From NCBI RefSeq assembly GCF_002289565.1, contig NZ_NTFY01000064.1:62001-126000 (forward strand): a stretch of 64,000 nt of DNA, read 5' to 3'. The first letter of the stretch is position 1, and each line of letters opens with the position of its first letter. This DNA is from Rhodopirellula sp. SM50. Lineage in GTDB: Bacteria > Planctomycetota > Planctomycetia > Pirellulales > Pirellulaceae. A model generated the notes under the pieces. The model saw nothing but the letters and a program-made list of their open reading frames with translations. It had not been told where the DNA came from and searched no databases. Positions 24,001 through 27,002 of the stretch are shown in pieces. Made by a program: the position numbers and the translations under genes.

Positions 24001-24255
24001 GACGGTAACGACGATGGACTTCAAGGCGGCAACTACGCATTTGGCACCACGGCGACCGATCAGTTTTTTGCCCTCTACGGTGACAGTGACGGTGACCGTG
24101 ATGTTGACGGACAGGACTACGGACGATTCGGATTGACGTTCTTGAAGTCGGCAGGAACTCCGGGGTTCAACTCCGACCTGGATAGCGATGGCGACGGAGA
24201 CGTCGACGGACAGGACTACGGACGATTCGGCCTGCGATTTCTGAGGCGGATCTGA
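28..24255 (+). CDS. Giant secreted RTX / beta-helix / dockerin-like protein (5' end outside window)
   Basis: The frame is open from base 1, so GTG at 28 is only the first possible start in the window and the true N-terminus probably lies upstream. Modules in order (residues from that GTG): a zinc-metallopeptidase-like segment with HEVGHLLGLGD at about 289 and a Met-turn-like LNLM about 25 residues on; a long beta-rich region of unknown type to about 1870; RTX glycine/aspartate nonapeptides at about 1888-3240; a propeller-like stretch with WxEFSGSASGDGIS repeats to about 3670; right-handed beta-helix modules with repeated YFVNDGSQ-type starts to about 7150; a NIDO-like domain; an Ig-like domain; a GEVED domain (GEVEDYSI); and two DxDGDxDVDGQDYGRFG units at the C-terminus. 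The family context (giant planctomycete surface proteins) suggests export and Ca-dependent folding. Peptidase activity is inference, because the third zinc ligand would be Asp rather than His. Confidence 0.93.
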   Translation: MKLFSPWILDPYNPNAAATRGVNDVDNVEQVWIDTNEHGSSFTYRITIDASKLNAGQSQEYTLLVSGGSWIPFVDSGLSEVRKFDGVLGDIYKPIRKLQDRDVWVVLDFSPEEVADIAANKQPTDFASSFLDPSQYGGQFPEFLNFSTANENGGFDNSDIDGADITVAMNWIRQAVERRFKANPRIKVRTPNQLAEVDAFNGFDEQQKHSGENEGRNQAVVIHVGGNDFTDGNDAFGRSHQAPTGFNLEHFAYAFSNEIAQWMADPSNATKHEWQPKDFAAAVGTVISHEVGHLLGLGDVTKTVQSKVKSESQLNLMRSQYASSVFRPRMTVLSGPANDTFLHTRLVRWNGLEGGDASFRSLIAAQNPWDELLNSIGYQSSLTAATAGFESILDYSNNPGVAFELQGELFESLDSNQGPFGFNSIPFALGDPLGDDAPTPFGPWGNAVPTVTQLTSEFVTQFNAANDQLVADLVSQFDFATALPFVDSNLATLLGLTAEFDAVLGDVNLGAVTTLGELSTALTGAGFTIPYLIDQATFDALAVDAYADLFRANKEIIIQVDDVAAGFVGGATGVIDALASIGFGGNLNANGVLKIDLTVGVDSNGFYVQAGDIVRADFPIVGEVSGAAGVTGFAELDLSSTVVLSAPTVDGRLRADVLTQSLLPQISHHYGGDAGLGVSASVTIPALNGDVGIDGRWIWAINESGITLDEVNSGLDTEFLVDEFGAFIGEGLNVVSNAAAELVGFGASLPLIGDSILGPVEAILRDAVRYDNELMGVRQYLADRGIEILDVVTPESLLDYLIDGTALPNPLFRVHANRSSTTTFSETLTASETLSIGVASLDFSATGQLDGSTTLTNSLIFGIDTIGGIFLEEASSFSAALDLTGEGLSGSASIGGLANVSVTTDADVDSQLNLLIDDGDDTANERLYLLDGELTPVFSNADAASFSGGIDLNEMIVTGELAAFGIGEIPSISLAATGEWDFDTVPGNTTGNLQLAPDAVLDAVAELVVAGVGIAANQAVFIAELAKPIPVIGEDLSHELVGTLRDGMAVELPEGGGWAYLKDNGFQSTTVMSGEDFFAGKAATDDLAVVRFNDTYTPAADLSLSIGNEQIDFGLAKVLFSGNASVRPSVQFDLQFGVDAGGPFVVEGGTVTTGLDTGIDLEDGSLEVGTLFGLDAEMDSSFDVTASFQLSDFETPANDQFHLLGDFSFAEAVEDPRAFDTAVIVDATLLVSTDNPAAKFQAVNDLFPDSLLPDTLSWNASAHLDLKNPQHNNYDIIRDDDKFNVLKALFEDPKEEILKEFIGLVDEYNPIPKPIRQMLGSELPFVKKSMLELMQLDPAVQFLFYPDRFATKSESEINHDEEGNRVELVLDFIQPENIALLLMGDETAPLISLEIEQEIASEIPPIPFATIPFCTYFGIINCVEVGSVVIDIGFSVNTVLGIDAQGFYVQEGSDTNPTFEIGGGFGIKFDSQILITAVKVASIPLTPRLLLAGGLYLSDDDDIPDEHVRIDEIIDINEGVDFSLWQTTFTADFELAISAELTLNDLSTIPVVPEYTKTWNLYQGTGGSLQKLVDAHEEAKEEIRKTKEKMEEKAEAYVCLAALTTYNPLFYSACGALLWDDLEALGNEVKKWAEDQYAEAKRQGDKIADDPVGFVAEAAGKAEKEAQKYGNKFQTNVIDPILTLPGINVIADFAGPYINGLREGAGKSWTDLRQSIQDTAELVGAAASGRRRRVPGNINPRHSFDVTAPDENGVLTVTARTGYVPEDRRVDVDEQNRFELCSDYSEALDLVISVVNGQIVIDGKNFCVRESLEYEQKAVWKRTKGKYEWENTGTTNDETFTYFNTRTIDLAGVTEVRIEGTDLDDSIVIDRDFVIPGLVGIPIKTKIYGKGGNDYLVAGSGDDWVEGGTGVDTIFGGQGIDTLYGFGQFGSAPTPEDDIIYGGFNTDYIYGQGGNDQLYGEQGVDYIWGGPGDDEIDGGDEDDFLYGNDGEDKIFGGEGNDRLEGGLHADVLNGYSGRDELYGQGGSDILIGGADDDHLEGGSGNDTLYGDELKSSDGTEDGASGPAGYDYLHGGDGADHLIGGPRNDELYGGDGADLLQGEAGNDLLVGAGLPGESDARDANDYLEGGDGFDTLRGGPSGPGLAFHPGIVTRYTPLPDAPDARQRDVLIGGTGTDLLEGGDGPDILKGGMGDDRHSGLGGGLYGGAGDDEILGQGGTDLIEGGPGADNLIGGPGVDYIYGHDPFELDDDNANDTLFGGFGDDFLYGNGGDDIISGFWNADLIEGGAGNDLLFGFWDSRSTNPADFDSEDGGADDIDGGAGDDQIFGQGGDDILSGGFGNGIDIISGGDGGDRIRGWGSKDVITGGKGDDDIDGSDGHDDIDGGEGNDTITGGDGVDNIDGGPGDDDLDGGADGDSIIGGPDKDLIRGQGGDDYLYGRAGDDTIFGGPGEDRIIGGDGADIIEGNEDNDEIDGDDGNDHIQGNLGNDVIRGTGGVDTLIGGPGLDWIDGGSGNDIIEGNAEADTIFGGDDDDHIQGHDGDDILDGGSGVDTIVGGLGSDTITGGSGNDILEGNEQDDEISGGTGDDQMRGHDGDDTLRGDGGLDLIVGGLGADTIDGGAGNDTIQGNEDSDVIDGGPDNDTIDGHGGNDTINGEDGGDTITGGLGDDTITGGLGSDTIEGNEDSDNIDGGPDNDIIDGHAGNDTIDGNDGDDVITGGIGDDVILGGKGVDTIRGNEDNDDIDGGAGNDDIEGNDGNDVLAGAGDEDRIIGGLGDDTISGGAGPDYLEGNSGNDDIAGGSEDDEIRGHDGDDTLRGDDGSDLIIGDIGHDTIDGGAGIDSIEGNEGNDNISGGDDADRIFAGEGDDTVDGGSGDDVIEGHRGNDTIRGGAGNDVIDGGPGEDDIRGEGGDDELRGGPATDVIHGGDDNDLIIAGGGWGEQLFGGEGNDHITGSSDGGLTDPDFFDNVFFGDVIDAGPGNDTVFGLGGADLIRGGDDDDHIESGTGSDYVLAGGGHDWVFVGYDLGETVYAGEGDDTVFGSHAGDDELFGESGNDDLFGQGGNDTLGGGLGEDLIDAGAGTDLVHGDEGDDELLGGGGAGDRLDGGSGNDIIRGSDDGGDIIHAGVGRDTVLAGGGNDQVFGEENDDILRGGPGDDLIEGGSGSDLITGGADHDLLFGHNTGNLNDDNAVDYVYGDFGGDFGTGGQEPGSGRDQLDGGGGNDLLFGEGDDDLILAGGGSSNTVDYGSGESAVADDFVPPAPTPDPSVAPADDVFDADAVFPTGLTDRGRWTEFSGSASGDGISNHAAGGIEPSVVVTEDGTRFVAWVDGRSGNEEIYVAKHTDADGWQSVGGAANAGGLSNSPGASRRPSLTLDQSGSLIVAWTEITSTGSDVQVARFDSVGNAWLNVGSSRNVSATGAADQPIIVDSSDGLVLAWVDRSSGFANGYLRRFDGNVWTELAGSGAGTGVTGSTDSDIDELRLAVDVGKIALSWTQVVGQSTQIYIREFAAAQWQQLDGSATGDGVSQAVTSASDSTISYLAGQLFSAWSEADGPPARVGTRVEVATFAGSAWSNVTPTALLPSTSLHRQPRLASGGHRLYLAWTPDLTNRIPVARWDGTEFSTEISGDGRSTDIRQASDLANLSIAVNGLGQPHLAWQEQATPGKPSQIYLLGDRSTLDLENRLFIADGSPGKSIVEMLAANDFEPGDTLLVTGVHVQNVVIDADDAGLTILGGGQIQGNLTVSAADIVIQGLGVDGDVNLSNADRFTLREFSAHSVTVSDSADGQIVHAEAQHVVLGTGVADSALEYNNFGRLSFDGATGSVVRHNRVVGVDRGVEVLSPSSGQVLNNVLIGDVVGLDIGAAFGGMIADNEIHGSETGILYNAAAALSNNRIHDNQTGVKVSVTDLIDAFGFVGQTESNKIFDNQVGVELLGRMRGQRITNNAIGVIGSGILGGDDLAHANEIEDHPIGVRFDGEIRYNRIGYNDVGIVAQSSQLIAHNVLYRNVTTGIDITSVEDVRIIGNTMYATTGDNLPIRGESKRVEVQNNVLWAEAGYNIFVSEDSREGFFSDHNVLHSSDSGVLVHYLRDFDDVLDWQEDIHQFDLHSIGTTVVNPTWSEPRFLNRSRDDYRVFDLVAGQRWSSSSIAAANPIIDAGRSTTDSRQNNLNSGHDAVNLLGNPGFEAGLTAWTTNASGTAQQSNPGPYEGTAYFAAGEVAVGSASQTIDLATAGVSLAEIDAGRTRVHFGGRVRAANDDVTDRGRIDLEMLSGAGTSLGTLTALPSSTTDRWELVGGAQAIIPGTRSLRYTFTATRVSGLTSDVVLDAAFVRLIHIAYAVDAGALAISPAEQSESERPHLALRFPDLYTDWERDKPRTIQWDSYNNSTDVPVRIDLYQDGPDGPAFLTNIVDVTPDDGQYIWTPANSGIDFGTHGLRIQVSRTDSQMLFDRSTEAFSVPENTTTFFVNDSDQTGDQYTSAAGSNRQTGRTADAPKPNPNNVLRIYSLGPTHTLFVDAGNYELLSPLLISNELGVGDDEGFVLTGPDVAGNDAVFSHVLNSTSEALIKLDNADFVNIRHLVLPDALHGIHAYNGSTELSVESLQLTGHASDGLRAEAGSSLATVTEITASNNGGNGIYTTETVSSLVDIEASGNGGSGVVIGGSIGDIRDIEVVGNLGAGLQSSGAVGVVERVSASNNHDSGLILDGGLIRLSDSEAEQNRKVGVVLYAADALIEANRVSDNLGSGLVVNGSGNLVEANRVSGNAEYGIRIDGAGSIVGNADLSLGRGNIVINNGTTGIGARHALVVGNTISGHRNIGSFGVSIGIGEARNNIIYDNDGGVFVREATVTGNRIYYSSADGITSRGGSTILYNTIYSNRRGIHSDAYFSSVNSAMIENNVVYGNTEAGIVVANGAGTHLENNTIFQPLGDAIAIPDSSTDVILRNNLITVNDGVGIHVGSANQPGFDSDYNLFQILGSGSAGRWGGIDRDGLAAWQVASFGDRSSLTADPLFVDTLGADGQLGYVDTARDGRDDDFHVQSNVGRFTGSLAPVLDLATGLPVLLSVGESVDPAQSPAIDRGDLLTSFAGEPENNGGYVNLGAYGGTVQASKSPADFLFVSTPNGDEVWSADRSFSITWRSSPDISPGSGTIDIELVRDSDPSFVSPLLTAAANLGQYQWLIPTSTGPAEDYRIRIRRSDGGSSIADTSDTPFEITAPISLYYVNDSLDQSDVFTTAIGDDANDGLSPDRPKASIRSVLETYDLGAGDTILVDHGRYTIDVNITLNDAFSGLAIRGPSDGSAVLDRNNRAAGSYVFEFAGADDVTIENLDITGAYYSIYAGNVDSDRIRIVGNEIHDNQHAGINADGATLNDWLIVDNAVFGHLNNGFGTGIRAYSIGGEIRANRVFDNATGIFASRGSLVVSENIVHHNTTGIKIGRSEASNNTVYSNATGIYAYDSTVPSTVQGNDVFANEIGIHLESFGEGSTSAIGNRVYSNVTGIQANGYNNRYDSVTEVRANLLYDNSLHALSIGNTKAGSAVAGNTIDQASGDAVEFYSSSSDIDFRNNIFSVDDGFVFNFAGDSQNGHSSDYNQFHLGDAGKIANLGFAEIATFQEWLFEFGNDPNGRDGEPQFVDPDGEDGILGYSEQTLGDPTIIDDGETGFATVGDWTVVTTGGFGNDYRTAVGNENQAVWTFDGLTPGDTYAVAATWESSSSFNRFRVFTDNTLVSGQTFYRAAANDFVDQDNVSWEWISEVVVGSDGVLRVELSGSSDATYPAQADAVRIQRIEGLRSTDDNFHLQFGAPGVDGADPLLDASAEPLPNGGRVNLGAYGGTGEATVSVAAEIVQVLTPNGWNKYSAGKTLPIRWQSQAVGPFDIALYDAATYVSGVSTPVLLIADDLVAMGGYDWTIPADGSVPLDKDYLIEVTAAGGLMPSDLSDKPFTIANSGNEYFVNDGSQVGDVYTTAVGNNTNSGKSPDFPMASLAALLGTYELGLGDVVFVDSGRYTIRNNIVLDSSKSGITIRGPLSAGGRAVLDRNNRAAGSYVFELAGADDVTVENFDITGAYDSIYAGNVDSDRIRIVGNEIHDNQHAGINAAGATLNDWLIVDNAVFGHPNINNSFGKGIRAYSVGGEIRANRVFENATGISASRGSLVTSENIVHHNTVGIQVGQSEAVNNTVYGNETGIYAFSSTTPSKVQANDIFANETGIHLESFSEGSTSAVGNRVYSNVHGIQANGYKNRYDSVTEIRSNLLYDNSLHALSIGNAKAGSLVAGNTIDQASGDAVEFYSSSSDIDFRNNIFSVDDGFVFNFAADSQSGHTSDYNQFDLGPSGKLANLGFAEITTFQEWFFDFGNDPNGRDGDPQFVDPDGGDGVLGYSDQSLGDAIIMDDGDVGFTTVGDWSDVTTGGYGNDYRTAVGNENQAVWAFDGLTPGDTYAVAATWKSSSSFNRFRVFTDNTLVSGQTFYRAAANDFVDQDNVSWEWVSEVVVGSDGVLSAELSGSSDAAYPARADAIRIQRIEGLRSPDDNFHLQFGAPGVDGADPQLDASAEPLPNGGRVNLGAYGGTGVATVSAAAEIVQVLEPNGWNKYSAGKTLPIRWQSQADGPFDIALYDADTFVPGVSAPVLLIADDLVATGQYDWTIPDDGTVPLDTDYLIEITAAGGLMPSGLSDKPFTIANGGNEYFVNDGSQVGDVYTTAAGNNTNSGKSPDFPMASLAALLASYELGLGDVVYVDSGDYFLFKDIQLGEALSGLTIQGAASSGGETILRRNGNGSVFKLSGADDVSIMGLSITDADTGISRDDSNSDRIRIEGNNIFGHAFSGIDIEGNGAPTDWLITNNRIHDNANYGIAVFQMPIEISNNHVFGNWVGVRAYRSDTVIRDNKVYSNTAAGIQVWELGSAEQNEVFDNGTGIIIDEAVAHHNTVYANDIGIEVARSNYGSSGTAYENRVYANNQAGITLYNLGRAIGNYVYSNQVGIRAATVGYAFRGEVSNNLVYANTDHGFIVNNGTAETKIVNNTILQTVGNALRIESGPSGMLIRNNILMVESGYAVNVADNQASFQMDWNLLQQGTDPNAHIGRWGNTILDSLSDWQTTTSMDANSLTGDPGFLDINGADNLLGYVSDGGGIDGGFDDNFYRTLNSIAIDRGDTWHAPTYDISGSPRLDDAGTTNAGSASYVESTLSAETYQSTGVALNLKANDASTTIDLPFEFDFYGTAYSSLRVSTDGFLHLAGPYVNLAYGDNSESRFYSDAVIAPLWDNLTTIPEGKDVFVDTSVTDQVTIRWEAATVADGSDVNFSVTLFSDGNIRFAYGDGNQNLTPTVGVSRGDGESYAWSSYNGQSVLNSVHPISMTTLGFTDIGAYEFTGNSNDNNPPFVVGSTPAAVHAATIANYAFNKIVLQLSEPINTIDANATAAYSLLYSGPDGQFGNLDDELIELDPIHASGSSAIVLETANRLEEGYYRLTLFGDTTLHDLAGLKLDGDADNTPGGNYQRTFQVNHAPLDFGDAPVTYGTLIDDDGAAHVATGPQLGAQRDSEDDGFPSTDADGDDVDGSPDDEDGVMFGVLKLGQTMAGVNIDLQASDNARIDAWIDFDADGVWDASEKILDSASVISGLQTLNFTVPATMALGETYARVRVSTAGGLGPAGFAEDGEVEDYSITIREDVVYVAQPSENDITVRLAGANVELIDNDSGAALLTKQIATTQSVQLSGTTGDDTFVIDYGEGGFFALPDGIEIDAAGGSDSVVIRGAGTSTATLRSPDGTLAGAIVQVNDASKVNEVRLAGVGPTSVHAMQSIEIDGSLNVADQVLSLAATTSITLGTVTEFAGGRIEATGPVTVDGVLKYRPPAGLTQGVGDSVVLVTATTLDGEFTSLDLPTPPLGADWDLNVGATEVRLTLVDLAEVGVLTLGSETGTTQRSNVTRVDVTFDGLVDVDADAFELRKQGADGGPVTTAFTLAADAEDNSVATLTFSGPLTRGANGALADGDYRLTIDSTKVRRAGTSVSLDGNDDGLQGGNYAFGTTATDQFFALYGDSDGDRDVDGQDYGRFGLTFLKSAGTPGFNSDLDSDGDGDVDGQDYGRFGLRFLRRI
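5690..9745 (+). repeat. RTX nonapeptide array inside the giant gene
   Basis: About 4 kb encodes almost uninterrupted GGxGxDxIxG-type nonapeptides (27-bp period), roughly 150 units, broken by short non-repeat inserts near 6190, 6370-6530, 6750, 6910 and 8890. RTX motifs bind Ca2+ and fold into parallel beta-rolls outside the cell. The minus strand also carries long open frames here, which is a by-product of the codon periodicity. Confidence 0.95.
15898..20199 (+). repeat. 2.2-kb near-identical tandem duplication within the giant gene
   Basis: DNA from about 15898-18005 recurs at about 18088-20198 with a period near 2.19 kb and long identical stretches (for example around 16620-16740 and 18815-18920, and 17040-17230 and 19230-19420). 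Each copy covers one beta-helix module, a carbohydrate-binding-like insert (EDNAVGNENQAVW-like region), the linker with NGWNKYSAGKTLPIRW, and the next YFVNDGSQ start. The flanking modules at 13390 and 20200 onward are related only at protein level, so this pair is the youngest duplication. Confidence 0.9.
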
Positions 24256-24273
24256 GACAGGAACGAGCAATAC

Positions 24274-24294
24274 ACGTGGTTTTTTTAACCACGT
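24274..24294. terminator. Hairpin after the giant gene, possible terminator
   Basis: A perfect 8-bp stem (acgtggtt / aaccacgt) with a five-T loop lies 19 bases past the giant gene's stop and 44 bases before the next start. There is no T-run after the stem, so intrinsic termination is uncertain. The hairpin itself is clear. Confidence 0.4.
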
Positions 24295-24337
24295 TTCACC
24301 ACCGACAGTTCACTATCAAGAACGTAGAAGGTTAACC

Positions 24338-24538
24338 ATGAATGACACTCCCGGCCCGGGTTGGTATCGATTGTTTCAAAAGATTGCCTTGGCGATTGGC
24401 CTGGTGGCTGCATTGCTCGGTTTCTTGATTCAGAACTCGGCAGTCGGGGGAGCCGGATTGGTGATTCTGGTTCACGCCTTGATCGCAACGATTGTCATCG
24501 CCGTCGAAGATCGCCGCGCAGCAGCCCCGCGGGATTAA
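24338..24538 (+). CDS. Small two-helix membrane protein, unknown function
   Basis: This 66-residue protein has a hydrophilic N-terminus with a WYR motif, then two hydrophobic helices (about residues 15-33 and 37-54) and a charged tail (EDRRAAAPRD). ATG at 24338 is preceded by gaagg about 8 bases upstream. It sits alone between the giant gene and the LamG gene, same strand. No family is recognised. The helix pattern, ribosome site and lack of a better frame support it as real. It could be a small inner-membrane protein of the DUF-type common in planctomycetes. Confidence 0.6.
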   Translation: MNDTPGPGWYRLFQKIALAIGLVAALLGFLIQNSAVGGAGLVILVHALIATIVIAVEDRRAAAPRD

Positions 24539-24684
24539 CCCGCGGTTGCGACACACGCGGGAATGGTCCCGTGTTGCGGTGCGTTCGAGTACAATCGCGC
24601 CACCCGGGTGCCTGCTTCACGTCTGAACGACGTCTTCACTCGGTGCCAAACGCGGCCAATGAATCAAGCGAGTTTCTGATCTCC

Positions 24685-25941
24685 ATGAAAACATTTCTTC
24701 CGGTCTTTTGGTTATTCGTCGTTCCCGCCGTGATTCATGCCGAGGATCTTGATTCCAGACGACAAACGGTGGTGGGCACGCCGGGGTTGGTCGCGTTCTG
24801 GGACTTCGTCAAACGAGAGCCGGACGGGGAGCATCGCTTTCTGGCGCACGTCCCCAGCGGTTCGTCGACCGAGTATCCGCTCGATGTGGCGAATTACGTG
24901 AAGGATTACTGGGGGCAGGGACGCGCGGCGTCGTATGCCGATTTTCCGTTGCTCGGTCGGGGGCCGTTCGGACAGGCGATTCGAATTCGCAAAGAGACCG
25001 ATCCGAATTTCCGACCGTTTTTGTTTGTGCCCCGTTCGCGACTGCACGACACACCACTGGATATCAAGGGCGACGACCGGTCGGTTTCCGTGGTCGTGTG
25101 GGCGATCCGCGAGAGCGGCAATCATGCCCTGGCGGGAATCTGGCACGAAGGCACCGACCTGCACCAGAAAGAGACGGCCGGCATTCGCAAGGTGGAACGT
25201 GGACAGCGTCAGTACGCACTGTTTGCCGGACTGAACAAACCCGGCAGCGCCTGTGGTCACGTTTCTGAAAACGGAGCCAGTTCGTTCTTGAACAAGTACG
25301 CTCTGCACAAATGCAATTCGCTTGGACAATCACCCGAAGTCCCCGCCGATTCGTCGCTCGATGTCTTGGATCGCTCCTGGCAATGCTTCGCCATGACGTT
25401 CGATCACCAGCGCGATGAACTGACCGGTTGGCTCGATGGACAATCGGGTGATCGCTGGCTGGAAAACCCCAGTCGCGGCGGACTGCTCCTATCCGCCTAC
25501 AACGCCTACATGCAAGGCCATTGGCACCGCACGCCCGGCATACAACCCGGCGAAGACCCGAGTTTCCCAAAAGACCAGTTCTACAATCCGCCGGAGGACG
25601 ATCCGCTTTCGGTCAACGTCCTCAATGAAACAGCTGACCAGCGGACGGAACAACGCGAGTATCGGTTCACCAAAGTCAACGTCACACTCGAGGCGAACGC
25701 CGACGGAACCTTCACCGAAACCGCACGCGATCTGGTGGCGCTGCGGCTCAATCCGTGGTGGTACCCGCACGGCCTTTACACGCCCGGCGACGACGGCAGC
25801 GGCGGCCCCTTCACCATCGGCCGCGTCATCCACAGCGCTCGCAGCGTCGGATTCACGGGATGGATCGGTGGCGTCGCGGTGTTTGACCGGGCATTGAGTG
25901 CCGAGGAGTTGGCGACGCTGGCGAGTCTATCAATGCAGTAG
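24685..25941 (+). CDS. Secreted LamG / concanavalin-like domain protein
   Basis: The 418-residue product starts at ATG 24685. The frame is open further upstream, but only this start gives a signal peptide (MKTFLPVFWLFVVPAVIHAE, cut near residue 19). The body begins GLVAFWDF at about residue 33 and ends with GGVAVFDRALSAEEL, the two hallmarks of planctomycete LamG domains, which usually bind carbohydrate or act as adhesive modules. The middle holds a long insert rich in Trp and Pro. No catalytic motif is seen. Its stop is followed within about 10 bases by the remnant of a DUF1592-type gene, so it probably once belonged to a DUF1552/DUF1592 gene set that has since been partly deleted. Confidence 0.85.
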   Translation: MKTFLPVFWLFVVPAVIHAEDLDSRRQTVVGTPGLVAFWDFVKREPDGEHRFLAHVPSGSSTEYPLDVANYVKDYWGQGRAASYADFPLLGRGPFGQAIRIRKETDPNFRPFLFVPRSRLHDTPLDIKGDDRSVSVVVWAIRESGNHALAGIWHEGTDLHQKETAGIRKVERGQRQYALFAGLNKPGSACGHVSENGASSFLNKYALHKCNSLGQSPEVPADSSLDVLDRSWQCFAMTFDHQRDELTGWLDGQSGDRWLENPSRGGLLLSAYNAYMQGHWHRTPGIQPGEDPSFPKDQFYNPPEDDPLSVNVLNETADQRTEQREYRFTKVNVTLEANADGTFTETARDLVALRLNPWWYPHGLYTPGDDGSGGPFTIGRVIHSARSVGFTGWIGGVAVFDRALSAEELATLASLSMQ

Positions 25942-25948
25942 GACGCCG

Positions 25949-26296
25949 ATCGAGATGTACAACCACGCGGGGTTGTACCGGATGTTGGAACTCGGGAAAC
26001 CCGTCGACACCACTGGCGAGATCATCGATTCGGGGGACCCCGCACTCGACGGCGAGGTCGCCAATGCGATTGAGATGATCCGGAAACTCGCCCAGAGCGA
26101 ACGCGTCGAGCAGGTTTTCGTGCGTCACGCCTTCCGCTTCTGGATGGGCCGCAACGAAACGCTGCACGATGCGCCCGTGTTGCAAGACGCCCACCGCGCC
26201 TACAAGGAAAGCGGCGGCAGTATGAATGCGTTGATCACCTCGCTACTGACGTCGGACGCCTTCCTGTATCGCACCCGCAGCGAGACTGGAGGCTAG
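25949..26296 (+). pseudogene. 3' remnant of a DUF1592/DUF1588/DUF1585 gene
   Basis: This stretch encodes only the last 114 or so residues of the family (from [10 protein letters not shown] to the stop). It matches the C-terminus of the intact gene ending at 31133 with about 10 differences in 114 residues. The DNA differences are mostly silent, so the segment evolved under selection before losing its 5' part. It has no start codon of its own with a ribosome site, no signal peptide and no haem motif. Homology begins abruptly at tcgagatgtac, eight bases after the LamG stop, which marks a deletion or recombination junction. Confidence 0.85.
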
Positions 26297-26390
26297 GAGA
26301 GCTTTTCGGTAGATCGTGGACCTGGGGTTACGCCCGGATTCGCTGGGGCTCGTCCGGTCTCACCCCAGGTGATGTTGTTGATCGCCTCGG

Positions 26391-26607
26391 GACGTCAATT
26401 GTATAAGTGACGGATTTGACCGTAGGAGAAGGCGCCGAGACTTTTGCAACGCCGGCCCTCTCTGGCGTTTGCTTGCTGCGCAAACGCCGTCTCTCCCAGA
26501 GGGAGAGAATCTAAATCGGCTGCCAAATCCTGCAGTAAAAGAATCGACGTCCCCTGGGGTGTGGCGCTTCGCTAGAGACACAAACGCTCAGTCATACAAT
26601 TGACGTC
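26391..26607. mobile_element. 217-bp MITE-like element with 14-bp terminal inverted repeats
   Basis: The ends are gacgtcaattgtat (26391-26404) and its exact reverse complement (26594-26607). Inside is a perfect 9-bp hairpin (ggcgtttgc at 26464-26472 against 26480-26488), itself flanked by ccctct/agaggg arms. There is no coding capacity. No clear target-site duplication is visible, so mobility is inference. The rest of the 26297-27002 gap holds only a candidate promoter near its right end. Confidence 0.5.
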
Positions 26608-26815
26608 TCTTGGCGAACCGATACCGATCGCAGCGGCACTCGTGCGACGGGTTGGTGCTTTGCCACTCCCTCAACTTGGGCAGTTCTTCGTCGCGTCAAT
26701 CGAAACGGTGTGAACGCGGTAACCCGCCAGAACACTGGAATTACGGGGTTTCCCAGCCTCCTTCGACCGATGGTTGGACCTGGGCGGACGCCTAATTTTT
26801 TCGATTTTGAAATAA

Positions 26816-26846
26816 TTGGACCCCTTAGGGCATCTAGCTATATAAT
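26816..26846 (+). promoter_or_regulatory. Candidate sigma70-type promoter for the DUF1552-DUF1592 pair
   Basis: A perfect TATAAT (26841-26846) lies 19 bases after TTGGAC (26816-26821), in an AT-rich patch within otherwise GC-rich DNA, 156 bases before the DUF1552 start. A second weaker TTGACA (26965) with CATAAA (26989) lies directly before the start codon. Both are sequence matches only. Confidence 0.4.
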
Positions 26847-27002
26847 CGGTCTACCCGCCACATCCCCAGTCCTACCCCAGCCAGCTGTTTTCCCACCCCT
26901 CGGCCGGCGTGTAGCGGTTTCAGGCGATCGCCAAATCGACTTCCCCGTCGACTCAGCCGGACAATTGACACGCAATTCTTCGATCTCGCATAAAGATTCA
27001 AA

